From Candidatus Enterococcus murrayae (GTDB lineage Bacteria > Bacillota > Bacilli > Lactobacillales > Enterococcaceae), in the NCBI RefSeq assembly GCF_017315985.1, contig NZ_JAFLVR010000007.1:1-64000 (forward strand): 64,000 bases of DNA, written 5' to 3'. The notes beneath the pieces are model-generated. The model was not told the DNA's origin and did not search any database. It saw only the letters and a program-made list of their open reading frames with translations. Of the stretch, positions 17,813 through 25,531 are shown in pieces. Position 1 is the first letter of the stretch, and every line of letters starts with the position of its first letter. A program made the translations under genes and the position numbers.

Positions 17813-19078
17813 TTAATGAACGGCTTCTGCTTGAGCCTCGTCTAACGCGTCCTGAGCTTCTTGTTTTACTAAAGAATTGTCGTATGCTTTGAAAAACGGT
17901 AGGAATACGAGCCAAGTGATCACAAAAATCAAAGCGCAAACAACAATTGCTCGCCAATCCTGTGTTGCCAAATAAGATGTGAACGGATAAGGCATATACC
18001 ATAGTAAGAACGTACTAGATGGAACATTAACCAATCCCAATGACATCGTCACATAAGCGATCGTCGGCACAATAATACTATTGATCCACATCGGCACCAT
18101 TAAATATGGATTGAAGGCAATCGGTGCCCCGAAAACTAGCGGCTCATTAATATTAAAGATTGACGGGATAATTACAGCTTTGCCGATTGCTTTTAACTGG
18201 GCAGATTTGCTTAATAACAGCATCATCACGGATAAGGCTAAGGTGGTGCCAATCCCGCCCATTGAAGAAAATGCATAACAGGTTTCTTGTGTCGCGATAT
18301 TCATAGCTTGTCCGCCATTTGCTACCGCTTCAGCATTAGCTGCTAAGCCTGACATATACACTGGATAAACGACTGGCATCATTACCCATCCGGAAATCCC
18401 GAAAGTGTACAAGAATACTGGGATGAAGACAGATAGAACAAAACCAGGATACGATTGTACAATGCTTGCTAAGGGACTGAAAACGATCAAAACAACATCG
18501 AAGAAATCGATCTTAAATTGAAAGGTAATCAACCAGCCAACAAGCAGGACAAAAGTAATCGGCAGCAAACTATTGAACCAGCCAACCACAAAGTCTGGGA
18601 TAGGTGTATCTTCATCAAAAAAAGAATACTTCACCGCAAAATTCATCACGAAACCAACAAACAAACCTGTGATCATGGAGAGGAACATCCCTGTAGCTCC
18701 GAATCGGGAAAGAATAAACACTGCTTCACCATCAGCCGTCATCGTTGGGAATAACAACATCATGAACAATACCAATGAAGCCGCTCCTGAAATCAATTTT
18801 TGACCGCCATATCCCTTTTTCTCCATCAAATAATAAGGAATCAAAAAGGCTACCACTAACGCATACATACCAAATGAAAAGTTGCTGATCATAGAAAAAT
18901 CAGGCATGCTGCTAAAAATATTTTTTAATAACGAAACAACTGTCACTAGCGAACCTACGAAAACCAACGGTAAAGCCACCATGATTGAATCCTGAATAGC
19001 GGATATCCAAGGATTTTTCACTACTTTATTTACTTTGGGTGCAAAGGAATTCGTCATAAAATTCATAATCTTATCCAT
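17813..19078 (-). CDS. PTS cellobiose-family EIIC permease
   Basis: 421-aa polytopic membrane protein of the Lac/Cel EIIC type. It begins with a soluble N-terminal helix NSFAPKVNKVVKNPWISAIQDSIMVALPLVFVGS and contains the conserved sugar-site region PSIFNINEPLVFGAPIAFNPYLMVPM around 310-335. It carries the substrate across the membrane and presents it to EIIB. It overlaps no neighbour but sits 3 bases from the EIIB gene. Confidence 0.94.
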   Translation of the reverse strand: MDKIMNFMTNSFAPKVNKVVKNPWISAIQDSIMVALPLVFVGSLVTVVSLLKNIFSSMPDFSMISNFSFGMYALVVAFLIPYYLMEKKGYGGQKLISGAASLVLFMMLLFPTMTADGEAVFILSRFGATGMFLSMITGLFVGFVMNFAVKYSFFDEDTPIPDFVVGWFNSLLPITFVLLVGWLITFQFKIDFFDVVLIVFSPLASIVQSYPGFVLSVFIPVFLYTFGISGWVMMPVVYPVYMSGLAANAEAVANGGQAMNIATQETCYAFSSMGGIGTTLALSVMMLLLSKSAQLKAIGKAVIIPSIFNINEPLVFGAPIAFNPYLMVPMWINSIIVPTIAYVTMSLGLVNVPSSTFLLWYMPYPFTSYLATQDWRAIVVCALIFVITWLVFLPFFKAYDNSLVKQEAQDALDEAQAEAVH

Positions 19079-19081
19079 CAG

Positions 19082-19387
19082 TTAATCCTCCATCTTTAAA
19101 ATCAAGTCCAGCGCTTTCTCCCCATTCAATGTTCCATAAACAGCCTGAGGGATCACTGCCGCTTTGACATTTTTATCCTTCGTTTGCTCCTGAAGATCAT
19201 TCAACATGTAGGATAAATGGGGGCCGATCAGCAAGTAATCGATTTCATTAATACGATCATCCAGTTGCGACTCACTTGCGGCTTTGACCGTCACCTCTAC
19301 TTTTCTTTTCTTCGCTGCTTTTCTGATCGCCGCTGCCATAAATCCACTGGAGGCACCTGATCCACAAATTAATAAAATATTTTTCAT
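19082..19387 (-). CDS. PTS cellobiose-family EIIB component
   Basis: 101 aa. The N-terminal P-loop ILLICGSGASSGFMA carries the phosphorylated Cys. It is the first gene of the EIIB-EIIC-EIIA-GH1 operon. ATG 19387 gives the normal family start (MKNILLIC). The upstream ATG at 19405 would leave only about 8 bases of leader behind the predicted -10 at 19420-19425. Confidence 0.92.
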   Translation of the reverse strand: MKNILLICGSGASSGFMAAAIRKAAKKRKVEVTVKAASESQLDDRINEIDYLLIGPHLSYMLNDLQEQTKDKNVKAAVIPQAVYGTLNGEKALDLILKMED

Positions 19388-19419
19388 TTTCTTCACCACT
19401 TTCATTTATTTACAAGTTC

Positions 19420-19448
19420 ATTATAGGAAACCCCGAGTACGCTTCACA
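19420..19448 (-). promoter_or_regulatory. Promoter of the cellobiose-type PTS operon
   Basis: A perfect TATAAT (19420-19425, minus strand) has no good -35 hexamer 17 bases upstream (TGTGAA). This fits a promoter that needs an activator such as the LicR-type protein encoded downstream. Confidence 0.5.
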
Positions 19449-19502
19449 AACTTACTTTTTTCCTAGAGGTGGGAAAATCAGCTAGGCTTTCTGATAGCGC
19501 AC

Positions 19503-19543
19503 AAAAAAGGATTGTACCGTAATCTGATACAATCCTTTTTAAA
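19503..19543 (-). terminator. Terminator downstream of hemC
   Basis: AAAAAGGATTGTA(C) pairs with (A)TACAATCCTTTTT around a short loop, with T-runs on both ends. It ends the minus-strand hemC transcript before the PTS operon promoter. Confidence 0.8.
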
Positions 19544-19598
19544 ATAATAGCGGGCCTTCAACTGGTCTTCTAAATACGCATCAGCCCACATCCTCTCG

Positions 19599-20495
19599 TC
19601 AACAGAATGGTCTTTGAGGCAGTAGTTGTTGAACAGCTTGCTTGGCTAACAATAATGGATCACTTCCTATCAATTGAATCTGTCTACCTTGAGAATCCAT
19701 GTTCTCTGCTAAAAACGCATAAAACACCCAGTTTTCTCCCTGTCTTTTGGCAAAAGCACCAATGGGAATGTCGCAATTTCCATTCATTTGACGAAGGTAG
19801 AAACGCTCAGCGAGCGCTGCCATATGGGTTTCTTCATCGGTTATTTTTGATAACAGCTCAAAAAGCTCTTGATCTTCCTTTCGGCATTCAACACCTAAAA
19901 TGCCCTGTCCGATTGCAGGGACACATATTTCTGGTGTTAAGATCTGATAATCGGGCAGACGATCAAAGTAATCCATTCGCTCTAATCCAGCACAAGCTAA
20001 AACTGTACCATCCATGTTTTCTTTTACCATCTTATCTAGACGCGTCTCAATTTTCCCACGGATAGGCACGAACCTCATATGAGGATAATACATTTCCAAT
20101 TGCTTCGCTCTGCGAATGCTGCTCGTCCCGATCACAAGCTCGTCTTTTGAATACAAATCAGCAGCATCCTTTAAAATTAAACAGTCCCAGGGCAGCGCAC
20201 GTTTCGGTGTAGCAGCCAAAATAAGATCAGCAGGAAGATTGGCAGGCATATCCTTTAAGCTATGTACAGCAAAATCAATATTTTTTTGCTGCAGCTGATA
20301 TTCTACTTCCTTAACAAAGACACCTTTTCCTCCAATTTGAGTTAAAGGTACCTGCTGCAGCCGATCTCCTTTTGTAGAAAGTCCAACAACCTCAATGACT
20401 AATTGCGGACAGAGTTCCTTTAACAATTTTACAACGATTTGTGTTTGTCTTAAGGCCAAGGGGCTTTTTCTTGTCCCCACTTTCAGTTGTCTCAT
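19599..20495 (-). CDS. hemC: Hydroxymethylbilane synthase (porphobilinogen deaminase)
   Basis: 298 aa, full length. It begins MRQLKVGTRKSPLALRQT and has AVHSLKDMP with the catalytic Asp, GTSSIRRAKQL, RGKIETRL, and GNCDIPIGAFA with the Cys that anchors the dipyrromethane cofactor (usual form GGCQVPIG). The enzyme joins four porphobilinogen units in tetrapyrrole synthesis. All key residues are present, so it should be active. It has its own strong promoter. Most enterococci lack a full heme pathway, so its precursors and products here are uncertain; sirC and sirB just upstream suggest a siroheme or cobalamin branch. Confidence 0.94.
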   Translation of the reverse strand: MRQLKVGTRKSPLALRQTQIVVKLLKELCPQLVIEVVGLSTKGDRLQQVPLTQIGGKGVFVKEVEYQLQQKNIDFAVHSLKDMPANLPADLILAATPKRALPWDCLILKDAADLYSKDELVIGTSSIRRAKQLEMYYPHMRFVPIRGKIETRLDKMVKENMDGTVLACAGLERMDYFDRLPDYQILTPEICVPAIGQGILGVECRKEDQELFELLSKITDEETHMAALAERFYLRQMNGNCDIPIGAFAKRQGENWVFYAFLAENMDSQGRQIQLIGSDPLLLAKQAVQQLLPQRPFC

Positions 20496-20511
20496 AGTAT
20501 TCCTCGATCTA

Positions 20512-20811
20512 TTATTTTTCCTCCACTATTATAGGCGAAGGCTCCTGATTTTCCAATCCTTCAGATTTTTTCTTCATTCCAACCTTTAAGGCCAAGAAAT
20601 GCATGCCCACTAAAACGCCTCCATCGCCGACAATAGACCTTATCTCAAACTAATCAGCATTCCGCTCCAAAAGTTCTTCAACTAATCATACCCCGACCTT
20701 ACCCTTTTCAGTTACCATTAAACTTGCTTTCAGGATCGCCGTTTCGGTTTCTATTTGGTTCGTATCATCACAACAAGGGAATCTTCTAATTATTAAAAAA
20801 AGCCAGCAACC
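20512..20811 (-). pseudogene. Possible decayed gene between sirC and hemC
   Basis: Reading in the sirC frame, about 100 codons after the sirC stop look partly coding but are broken by TGA (about 20686-20688) and TAG (about 20650-20652). Pieces read TETAILKASLMVTEKGKV, LVEELLERNAD and VGDGGVLVGMHFLALKVG before a final TAA at 20512. I do not recognise the family. A 32-codon frame starting at GTG 20610, with GGAGG seven bases upstream, could still be translated. Chance openness or a structured leader are alternatives. Confidence 0.3.
20528..20556 (-). promoter_or_regulatory. Promoter of hemC
   Basis: TTGGAA, a 17-base spacer and a perfect TATAAT on the minus strand, about 33 bases before the hemC start. 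Confidence 0.7.
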
Positions 20812-20826
20812 TTACGTCGCTGACTT
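20793..20826 (-). terminator. Terminator overlapping the sirC stop codon
   Basis: AGTCAGC pairs with GCTGGCT (one G-T pair) followed by seven T. The left arm includes the last sense codons of sirC. It uncouples sirBC from hemC. Confidence 0.7.
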
Positions 20827-21258
20827 CAAAAGATTCATTATTTTCTCTTTTAATTTTTTTGTTTGTGTTGGGGACTTTCCCTGCGTAGTGATGGCAATCT
20901 CAAAATCCTGTTCCTTAATGACCGCCATGTTAAAGAAATTGCTTCTTGCCTGATTTGTCGTGTCGTTGACAAGCTGCTCTGGGGTCGTTTCTTGGAGAAT
21001 CAATTGGTTGATGCTCTCGTCATTTGTACAAATAAAGATAAAATGAAACTTACTTGTATCTCCTTTTTGGAAGCCGCGCTGGATGACAACAACCTGCTTA
21101 TTTTCTGCCAATGCTTTTAGCTCCTCCGTGATGATAGGAGCTATGATCGTTGGAACAGCACCCGATTCAACCAGATTCTTCGCTTTTCTGGTCGCAATTT
21201 TTCCGCCGCCAACAATCAACACAGCAAATTCTTTAATATCGATTAAAACTGGATACAT
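20812..21258 (-). CDS. sirC: Precorrin-2 dehydrogenase (siroheme synthase N-domain)
   Basis: 148 aa. It begins MYPVLIDIKEFAVLIVGGGKIATRKAKNL with the NAD-binding GGGKIA motif, then FIFICTNDESIN and NQARSNFFNMAVI, matching the N-terminal domain of CysG and stand-alone SirC/YlnF. It oxidises precorrin-2 to sirohydrochlorin. Its start overlaps the 3' end of sirB by 16 bases, indicating coupled translation. The uroporphyrinogen methyltransferase that would make precorrin-2 is not in the window. Confidence 0.92.
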   Translation of the reverse strand: MYPVLIDIKEFAVLIVGGGKIATRKAKNLVESGAVPTIIAPIITEELKALAENKQVVVIQRGFQKGDTSKFHFIFICTNDESINQLILQETTPEQLVNDTTNQARSNFFNMAVIKEQDFEIAITTQGKSPTQTKKLKEKIMNLLKSAT

Positions 21259-21941
21259 GGGATCTCCTCTATTCGCTCGATAATAGCTGAAACCAGAGCT
21301 TCACTATCCTGCATCGTCGGAAGCAAGACATCTCGCACTTCTCTTTGCTCTCTGATTTCATTTTTTATTTTCTTAGACAAATACTCTTCTGTAAGAAATA
21401 GCCGCTGAATAATCATGGGCTCACTATGCCTTTTTAGTACGGATTGATACGAATGATCGCCATAATAGTTGGAAGGATAGACTCTTCGCTTTACTTTTCT
21501 TTCGACTTTTTTAGCGATCTGCTCCAATTGTTGAAATGGTTCTGGAGAACGCGGTGTGCCATGTGCAACCAACAATACCTCGGCTCTGGAGTCCTCCACA
21601 GAATGAATTTGTTGAACCAAGAAATCCTCAACAGCATCTGTCGTACCCAAGGTAGGCAAAATGTGATATGGAACTTGCTTCTCAATTGCTTTTTCGGCTC
21701 GTTCCGGCAGATCCTCCTTTGCATGTGTTGCTGGAAAAAGCAAAACAGGCAAGAAAACTATTTCTGTCACCTGCTGGTTCAGCAACGACTGAATCGCCTC
21801 TTCTAATGTTTGCTGCATCCCTTCCAATAGCCCTAGTTCATAAGGAATCTTGAGATGTTCGGCAGCTTTTTCTACCACTGAAACATTCGCTGAAGATAAC
21901 TTGTTTTTACGACCATGTAAAACAAAAATGATTCCAACCAT
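21243..21941 (-). CDS. sirB: Sirohydrochlorin chelatase (CbiX/SirB family)
   Basis: 232 aa with two CbiX-like halves. The first half has IIFVLHGRKN with the active His near residue 9 and FPATHAKEDLPE with the second His. The second half begins LLVAHGTPRSPEPF but carries TEEYLSKK where the second His would be. It inserts Fe or Co into sirohydrochlorin for siroheme or cobalamin. It is first in the sirB-sirC unit, behind a TTGACA promoter overlapped by a long palindrome. Confidence 0.88.
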   Translation of the reverse strand: MVGIIFVLHGRKNKLSSANVSVVEKAAEHLKIPYELGLLEGMQQTLEEAIQSLLNQQVTEIVFLPVLLFPATHAKEDLPERAEKAIEKQVPYHILPTLGTTDAVEDFLVQQIHSVEDSRAEVLLVAHGTPRSPEPFQQLEQIAKKVERKVKRRVYPSNYYGDHSYQSVLKRHSEPMIIQRLFLTEEYLSKKIKNEIREQREVRDVLLPTMQDSEALVSAIIERIEEIPCIQF

Positions 21942-21990
21942 GTCACTTCTCCTTTCTATCCAGTATCTCTCCAGTTACAAGGGAAGCTGT

Positions 21991-22036
21991 TTAATGGATT
22001 CTAAAGTTTAGAACCCATTAAGGAGCTCGCTGTCAA
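21991..22036 (-). promoter_or_regulatory. sirB promoter with a 31-bp palindrome over the -10 region
   Basis: TTGACA (minus strand, 22031-22036) is followed after 18 bases by TCTAAA. The -10 area lies within an inverted repeat at 21991-22021 made of TTAATGG and TTCTAAA arms with one A/C mismatch and a one-base centre. The location suggests an operator for a repressor. Confidence 0.5.
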
Positions 22037-22297
22037 TTGCTTGGGGCACGTTCCTTCATATTCATCAAGCCAAACCCTTATAATTTTCATTTAGTCCTGT
22101 TAATCGTTCACGGATTCACTATTATCATACCAAAGTCTTTGTAATAACCCTATAAGTAAATAGGGATTCAATGGAGAAGATTAGTGTTACTTAAAGATGT
22201 TTCCTTGCCTACTTTTGTTTTAATCATTGTTATTACAGTCTTTTTCAATATGGTGACCGTTTTTCAAGTTAGCTGACTTCTTATGTTCCGAGCAATC
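22022..22297. other. Gene-free stretch upstream of sirB
   Basis: Apart from the sirB promoter at its edge, this AT-rich spacer holds no convincing frame, RNA fold or repeat that I can support. Confidence 0.5.
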
Positions 22298-22340
22298 AAA
22301 AAAGCGTAACGAATTCAAGTCATTTCGTTACGCTTTTAGT
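22298..22340 (-). terminator. Terminator of the aminotransferase gene
   Basis: AAAAGCGTAACGAA pairs with TTCGTTACGCTTTT around a short loop, with T-runs on both strands, directly after the stop codon. Confidence 0.85.
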
Positions 22341-23462
22341 TTAGATTGTTGCTAGGTATTCAGAGAATTTATTTAGGCCAGCGATCAGCTCTTCCGTGCT
22401 GCAGCCATAGCCGATCCGCACACAGGATTCAAATCCAAAACAATCGCCTGGGGTAAATAGCAATCCATGATTATTGATCAAATCAAGGCAAAGCTCTCGA
22501 CTTGAACGATCAAAGTCATAGTAAAGCAAAGTGACGGTTCCCGCCTGGGGTTTTACGTATGAAATATGCGGCTCCTTCGCCACCCATTCATCTAGGATTT
22601 TTAAATTCTCACGAACAATCCTTTGACTTCTTGCTAGAAGCTTGTCCTTATTAGCCAGAGCAATGGCTGCTAGTTCTTCATCCAGCATCCCACAGCTGAT
22701 AGTATTGTGGTCTCGATGCAGCAGACACTGCTCTAAGGCGGTTTTATCTTTTGTCGCGATCCAGCCTAAGCGCAGACCAGCCAGCGACCAAACCTTTGAC
22801 ATGCTGCTGACACTGATTCCTTTGTCATATAAATCAACGATCGATGGACTATCTGTCTCATCCTGAGTCAAGCCGCGGTACGTTTCATCAGAAAGTATAT
22901 ACGCACCTGCTTTTTCAGCGATATCAATAATTTCCTCCAACATTTTCTGATCCATCAACGAGCCGGAAGGATTGTTGGGATTATTGATAATAATTAATTT
23001 CGTTTTCGACGTAACCAGCTTTCTTAATTCTGCTACATCAGGTAAGAAATTATTTTCAGGTGACAAAATATGCTCCTTGACCGTTGCTTGAAATGATGCA
23101 GGGATTGAATAGAGCTGCTGATAGGTTGGCAAAACCGCCACTACTTCATCCTCAGGTTCAACCAATGAATAGAGGACTAAATGATTGGCTCCGATTGCTC
23201 CATGAGTCGTTGTGATCTCCTCTTCGTTGATCGTTTGATAAAGCGAAGCGATCCCCTTTTTGAAGCGCGGATTGCCAAATATATGACCATAAGTCAGACG
23301 CTTTTGGGCTAATTCGCTTAACGTTTCAGTCTTATCTAGTTCAGCAATCTCAAACAGCTCATCCATACTGATCGAGTCAACACAGGTTTCGCCGGTATTG
23401 TAAATCGCCTTATCCTCATGTTCATTCATCCATAATTCCACTTTAAACGGTTCTATCTTCAT
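22341..23462 (-). CDS. PLP-dependent class I/II aminotransferase
   Basis: 373 aa of the fold-type I aspartate aminotransferase family. Visible blocks are TTTHGAIGANHLVLYSLV, IIINNPNNPSGSLMD, YILSDETYRGL with the PLP-binding Asp and Tyr, and SSMSKVWSLAGLRLGW with the Schiff-base Lys, then VRIGYG with the carboxylate-binding Arg. It is closest in feel to the capreomycidine-synthase-like or stand-alone MalY/AAT-type enzymes; the substrate cannot be named. It is monocistronic, with TATAAT at 23522-23527 and its own terminator. Confidence 0.85.
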   Translation of the reverse strand: MKIEPFKVELWMNEHEDKAIYNTGETCVDSISMDELFEIAELDKTETLSELAQKRLTYGHIFGNPRFKKGIASLYQTINEEEITTTHGAIGANHLVLYSLVEPEDEVVAVLPTYQQLYSIPASFQATVKEHILSPENNFLPDVAELRKLVTSKTKLIIINNPNNPSGSLMDQKMLEEIIDIAEKAGAYILSDETYRGLTQDETDSPSIVDLYDKGISVSSMSKVWSLAGLRLGWIATKDKTALEQCLLHRDHNTISCGMLDEELAAIALANKDKLLARSQRIVRENLKILDEWVAKEPHISYVKPQAGTVTLLYYDFDRSSRELCLDLINNHGLLFTPGDCFGFESCVRIGYGCSTEELIAGLNKFSEYLATI

Positions 23463-23596
23463 TTAATCGCTCCTTTTTCCAACAATCGATGAAAAGCTCA
23501 TCATCAAATTTTTATCTTCTTATTATAGAGGATAAACTTCATTGTAGCTAGAAGGGATTCCATTTTTTTAAATAAAACAAGCAGCGTCAATACTGA

Positions 23597-24250
23597 TTAA
23601 CTCGATGAATGAGTGACCGAGCGGAGTACTTCAAAAAAGTCAGCGTAGCTGCTTTCGACTAGTCGCTCGATCTCTAATGTAGGATCAACAAAATTTTTAA
23701 TATGGACACAAGAGAGTCCGGCATTAACCGCAGACAGGATGCCGTTTGGCGAATCTTCATAAACTAGGATTTGATCAGCTGGATGACAGGCGATGTCGAT
23801 CGCTTTATGATAAATTTCTGGATCGGGTTTTCCTTTACTCACCTGATCTCCGTAAACACCAAAAGAAAAATAGGAAGCCAGGCTCGTATTTTCCAGAATC
23901 CTTTCTGCTTCTTTTTTATAGCTGGATGTCACAATTCCACAGATAACTTCCTTACCTGCCAAATAATCCAAATACTCGCAACACCCTTCAGTTACTGGAA
24001 AAACTGCATTCTTTTGTGCCCGCTTTCGTCGATCCATAAACTCCTCAAATAATTGATCAAACATTGGAATCTCACCAAAATGAGTTTGAAACAGTGTTTT
24101 CAAAACTGACGTTGGGGAGCCGACAACGCTTTGATAAAAATCTTTTTCTAAACAATACCCTTCTCGAGCCATTAATTCCCTCCAAATAGAGAAGTAGTAA
24201 CGCTCAGAATCAATCAGTGTTCCATCTAAATCGAATAGTACAACTTTCAT
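23597..24250 (-). CDS. HAD-family sugar phosphatase / phosphoglucomutase-like hydrolase
   Basis: 217 aa. Motif I is VVLFDLDGTLIDSE with the nucleophile Asp, motif II is GIVTSSYKKEAE, motif III is GKPDPEIYHKA, motif IV is VYEDSPNGILSA. The cap is helical, as in beta-phosphoglucomutase-like enzymes. ATG 24250 has AGGGAGGG upstream. It is the last gene of the mannitol/RuMP operon and probably dephosphorylates a sugar phosphate of that pathway, perhaps a by-product. Confidence 0.85.
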   Translation of the reverse strand: MKVVLFDLDGTLIDSERYYFSIWRELMAREGYCLEKDFYQSVVGSPTSVLKTLFQTHFGEIPMFDQLFEEFMDRRKRAQKNAVFPVTEGCCEYLDYLAGKEVICGIVTSSYKKEAERILENTSLASYFSFGVYGDQVSKGKPDPEIYHKAIDIACHPADQILVYEDSPNGILSAVNAGLSCVHIKNFVDPTLEIERLVESSYADFFEVLRSVTHSSS

Positions 24251-24299
24251 TTTACCCTCCCTAACCAAAGAGCACCGAGCCTTTGCTCGATGCCAATTT

Positions 24300-24860
24300 T
24301 TACTCTAGATTTGCGTGACGGTAATCCATATCCGACTGCTTCTGTTTTAATTCCTTTTTCAAATCAACGATTATTGAATCGTAGACTAGCCAGGACAATT
24401 GTTCAAAGGACGAACCATTTGGCTGGATTGACGGCGCTTTTTCAGTCGCCTTATCACCTGTTGAAATACCTGGAATTTGAATCAAAGCATCTGCCATTGT
24501 CCCAATCGGATTCTTCGGATGAATCGTGATCGTCGCCAAGCGTGCTTTTTCACTCTTGGCTTTTTTCGCCATATTGACTAATCCCTCAGTACGGCCCGAA
24601 CCAGATCCGATAATGATCAAATCATTTTCACGAATGGAGGGCGTTGTAGGTTCACCGACAAAATAAACGGTGAAGCCTAAATGCATCAAACGATTAGAAA
24701 ATGCCCGGGCCGCGAAGCCAGAGCGTCCCGCTCCGGCAATGAAGATACGTTTCGCCTTTAAAATCAATTCCTGTATTTGTTTCAGCTGTTCTTGATCAAT
24801 CTGTTGAGCATCTTCGGTCAATTCTGCTAAGATTGCCAACAAGTTTGTAGATGGTGTCAT
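24300..24860 (-). CDS. hxlB: 6-phospho-3-hexuloisomerase
   Basis: 186-aa SIS-domain enzyme. IFIAGAGRSGFAARAFSNRLMHLGFTVYFVGE and IIIGSGSGRTEGLVNMAKKAK match the PHI family, as does the C-terminal FEQLSWLVYDSIIVDL. PHI interconverts D-arabino-3-hexulose 6-phosphate and fructose 6-phosphate. It follows the hexulose-phosphate synthase gene by 16 bases, the usual pair of the ribulose monophosphate pathway. A second PHI gene lies at 32493. Confidence 0.93.
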   Translation of the reverse strand: MTPSTNLLAILAELTEDAQQIDQEQLKQIQELILKAKRIFIAGAGRSGFAARAFSNRLMHLGFTVYFVGEPTTPSIRENDLIIIGSGSGRTEGLVNMAKKAKSEKARLATITIHPKNPIGTMADALIQIPGISTGDKATEKAPSIQPNGSSFEQLSWLVYDSIIVDLKKELKQKQSDMDYRHANLE

Positions 24861-24876
24861 CTTTCGCTTCCCCCCT

Positions 24877-25512
24877 CTACGCCTTGGTAAGCATCGCTTC
24901 TTTAATTAAGCGTGCCTCTTCTACTGGATCCGGCGCGTGAGTGATGCTGCTGCCGACAATAATAATATCTGGGTTCATCTCTACATACTTATCGATTGTT
25001 TTACTGCTGATTCCGCCAGCCACCGCGATTTTTGTCTTTTTCGCACAAGCGGTCATCACCTTCAAATCATCCAATGGCGTTCGGCCACACGCCTGTTGAT
25101 CTGCACCAGTATGAACGGCTAACACATCCACTCCCAATTCTTCCATTTCAACAACCTTTTCTTCGAGGTTTGCCACACAGATCATATCAACAACCACTTG
25201 CTTTTTAAAATCAGTCCCAGCTTTCACACACTGTTTGATTGTCGCCACATCCGTTACGCCTAAAACCGTCACATATTCTGCTCCTGCTTCAAAACCTAAT
25301 TGCGATTCATAATAACCGCCGTCCATTATTTTTTCATCCGATAGTATCTCTTTGTTCGGAAATTTTTCTTTGAAGCGCCTAACAGCCTCCATTCCAGAAT
25401 CAATCACAAATGGTGTCCCGATTTCAATAATATCAACATGTTCTTGGACCTTTTCCGCAAAGTTTAGTGCTTCTTCCAATTTTAATTCATCCAATGCTAG
25501 TTGTAATTTCAT
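24877..25512 (-). CDS. hxlA: 3-hexulose-6-phosphate synthase
   Basis: 211-aa TIM-barrel enzyme of the HPS/KGPDC family. It has LQLALDELKLEEAL, ILSDEKIMDGG (the metal and substrate DxKxxD motif), VTVLGV, VVVDMI, and VHTGADQQACGRTPLDDL, which is specific for HPS over the ascorbate-path decarboxylases. It condenses formaldehyde with ribulose 5-phosphate or does the reverse. Its place inside a mannitol operon suggests either formaldehyde fixation during polyol growth or, in reverse, pentose-phosphate supply from fructose 6-phosphate. Confidence 0.92.
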   Translation of the reverse strand: MKLQLALDELKLEEALNFAEKVQEHVDIIEIGTPFVIDSGMEAVRRFKEKFPNKEILSDEKIMDGGYYESQLGFEAGAEYVTVLGVTDVATIKQCVKAGTDFKKQVVVDMICVANLEEKVVEMEELGVDVLAVHTGADQQACGRTPLDDLKVMTACAKKTKIAVAGGISSKTIDKYVEMNPDIIIVGSSITHAPDPVEEARLIKEAMLTKA

Positions 25513-25531
25513 TTTTAATTCATCCTATCCT

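Noticed and set aside
19420-19450. A cre site at the cellobiose-type promoter (TGTGAAGCGTAC).
   Set aside because: The spacing between TG and GCG is off by one base and the right half does not match.
20608-20650. A string resembling the start of a fluoride riboswitch (GGCGATGG) upstream of hemC.
   Set aside because: The pairing partner CGCC and the rest of the fold are missing, and the downstream gene is unrelated to fluoride export.
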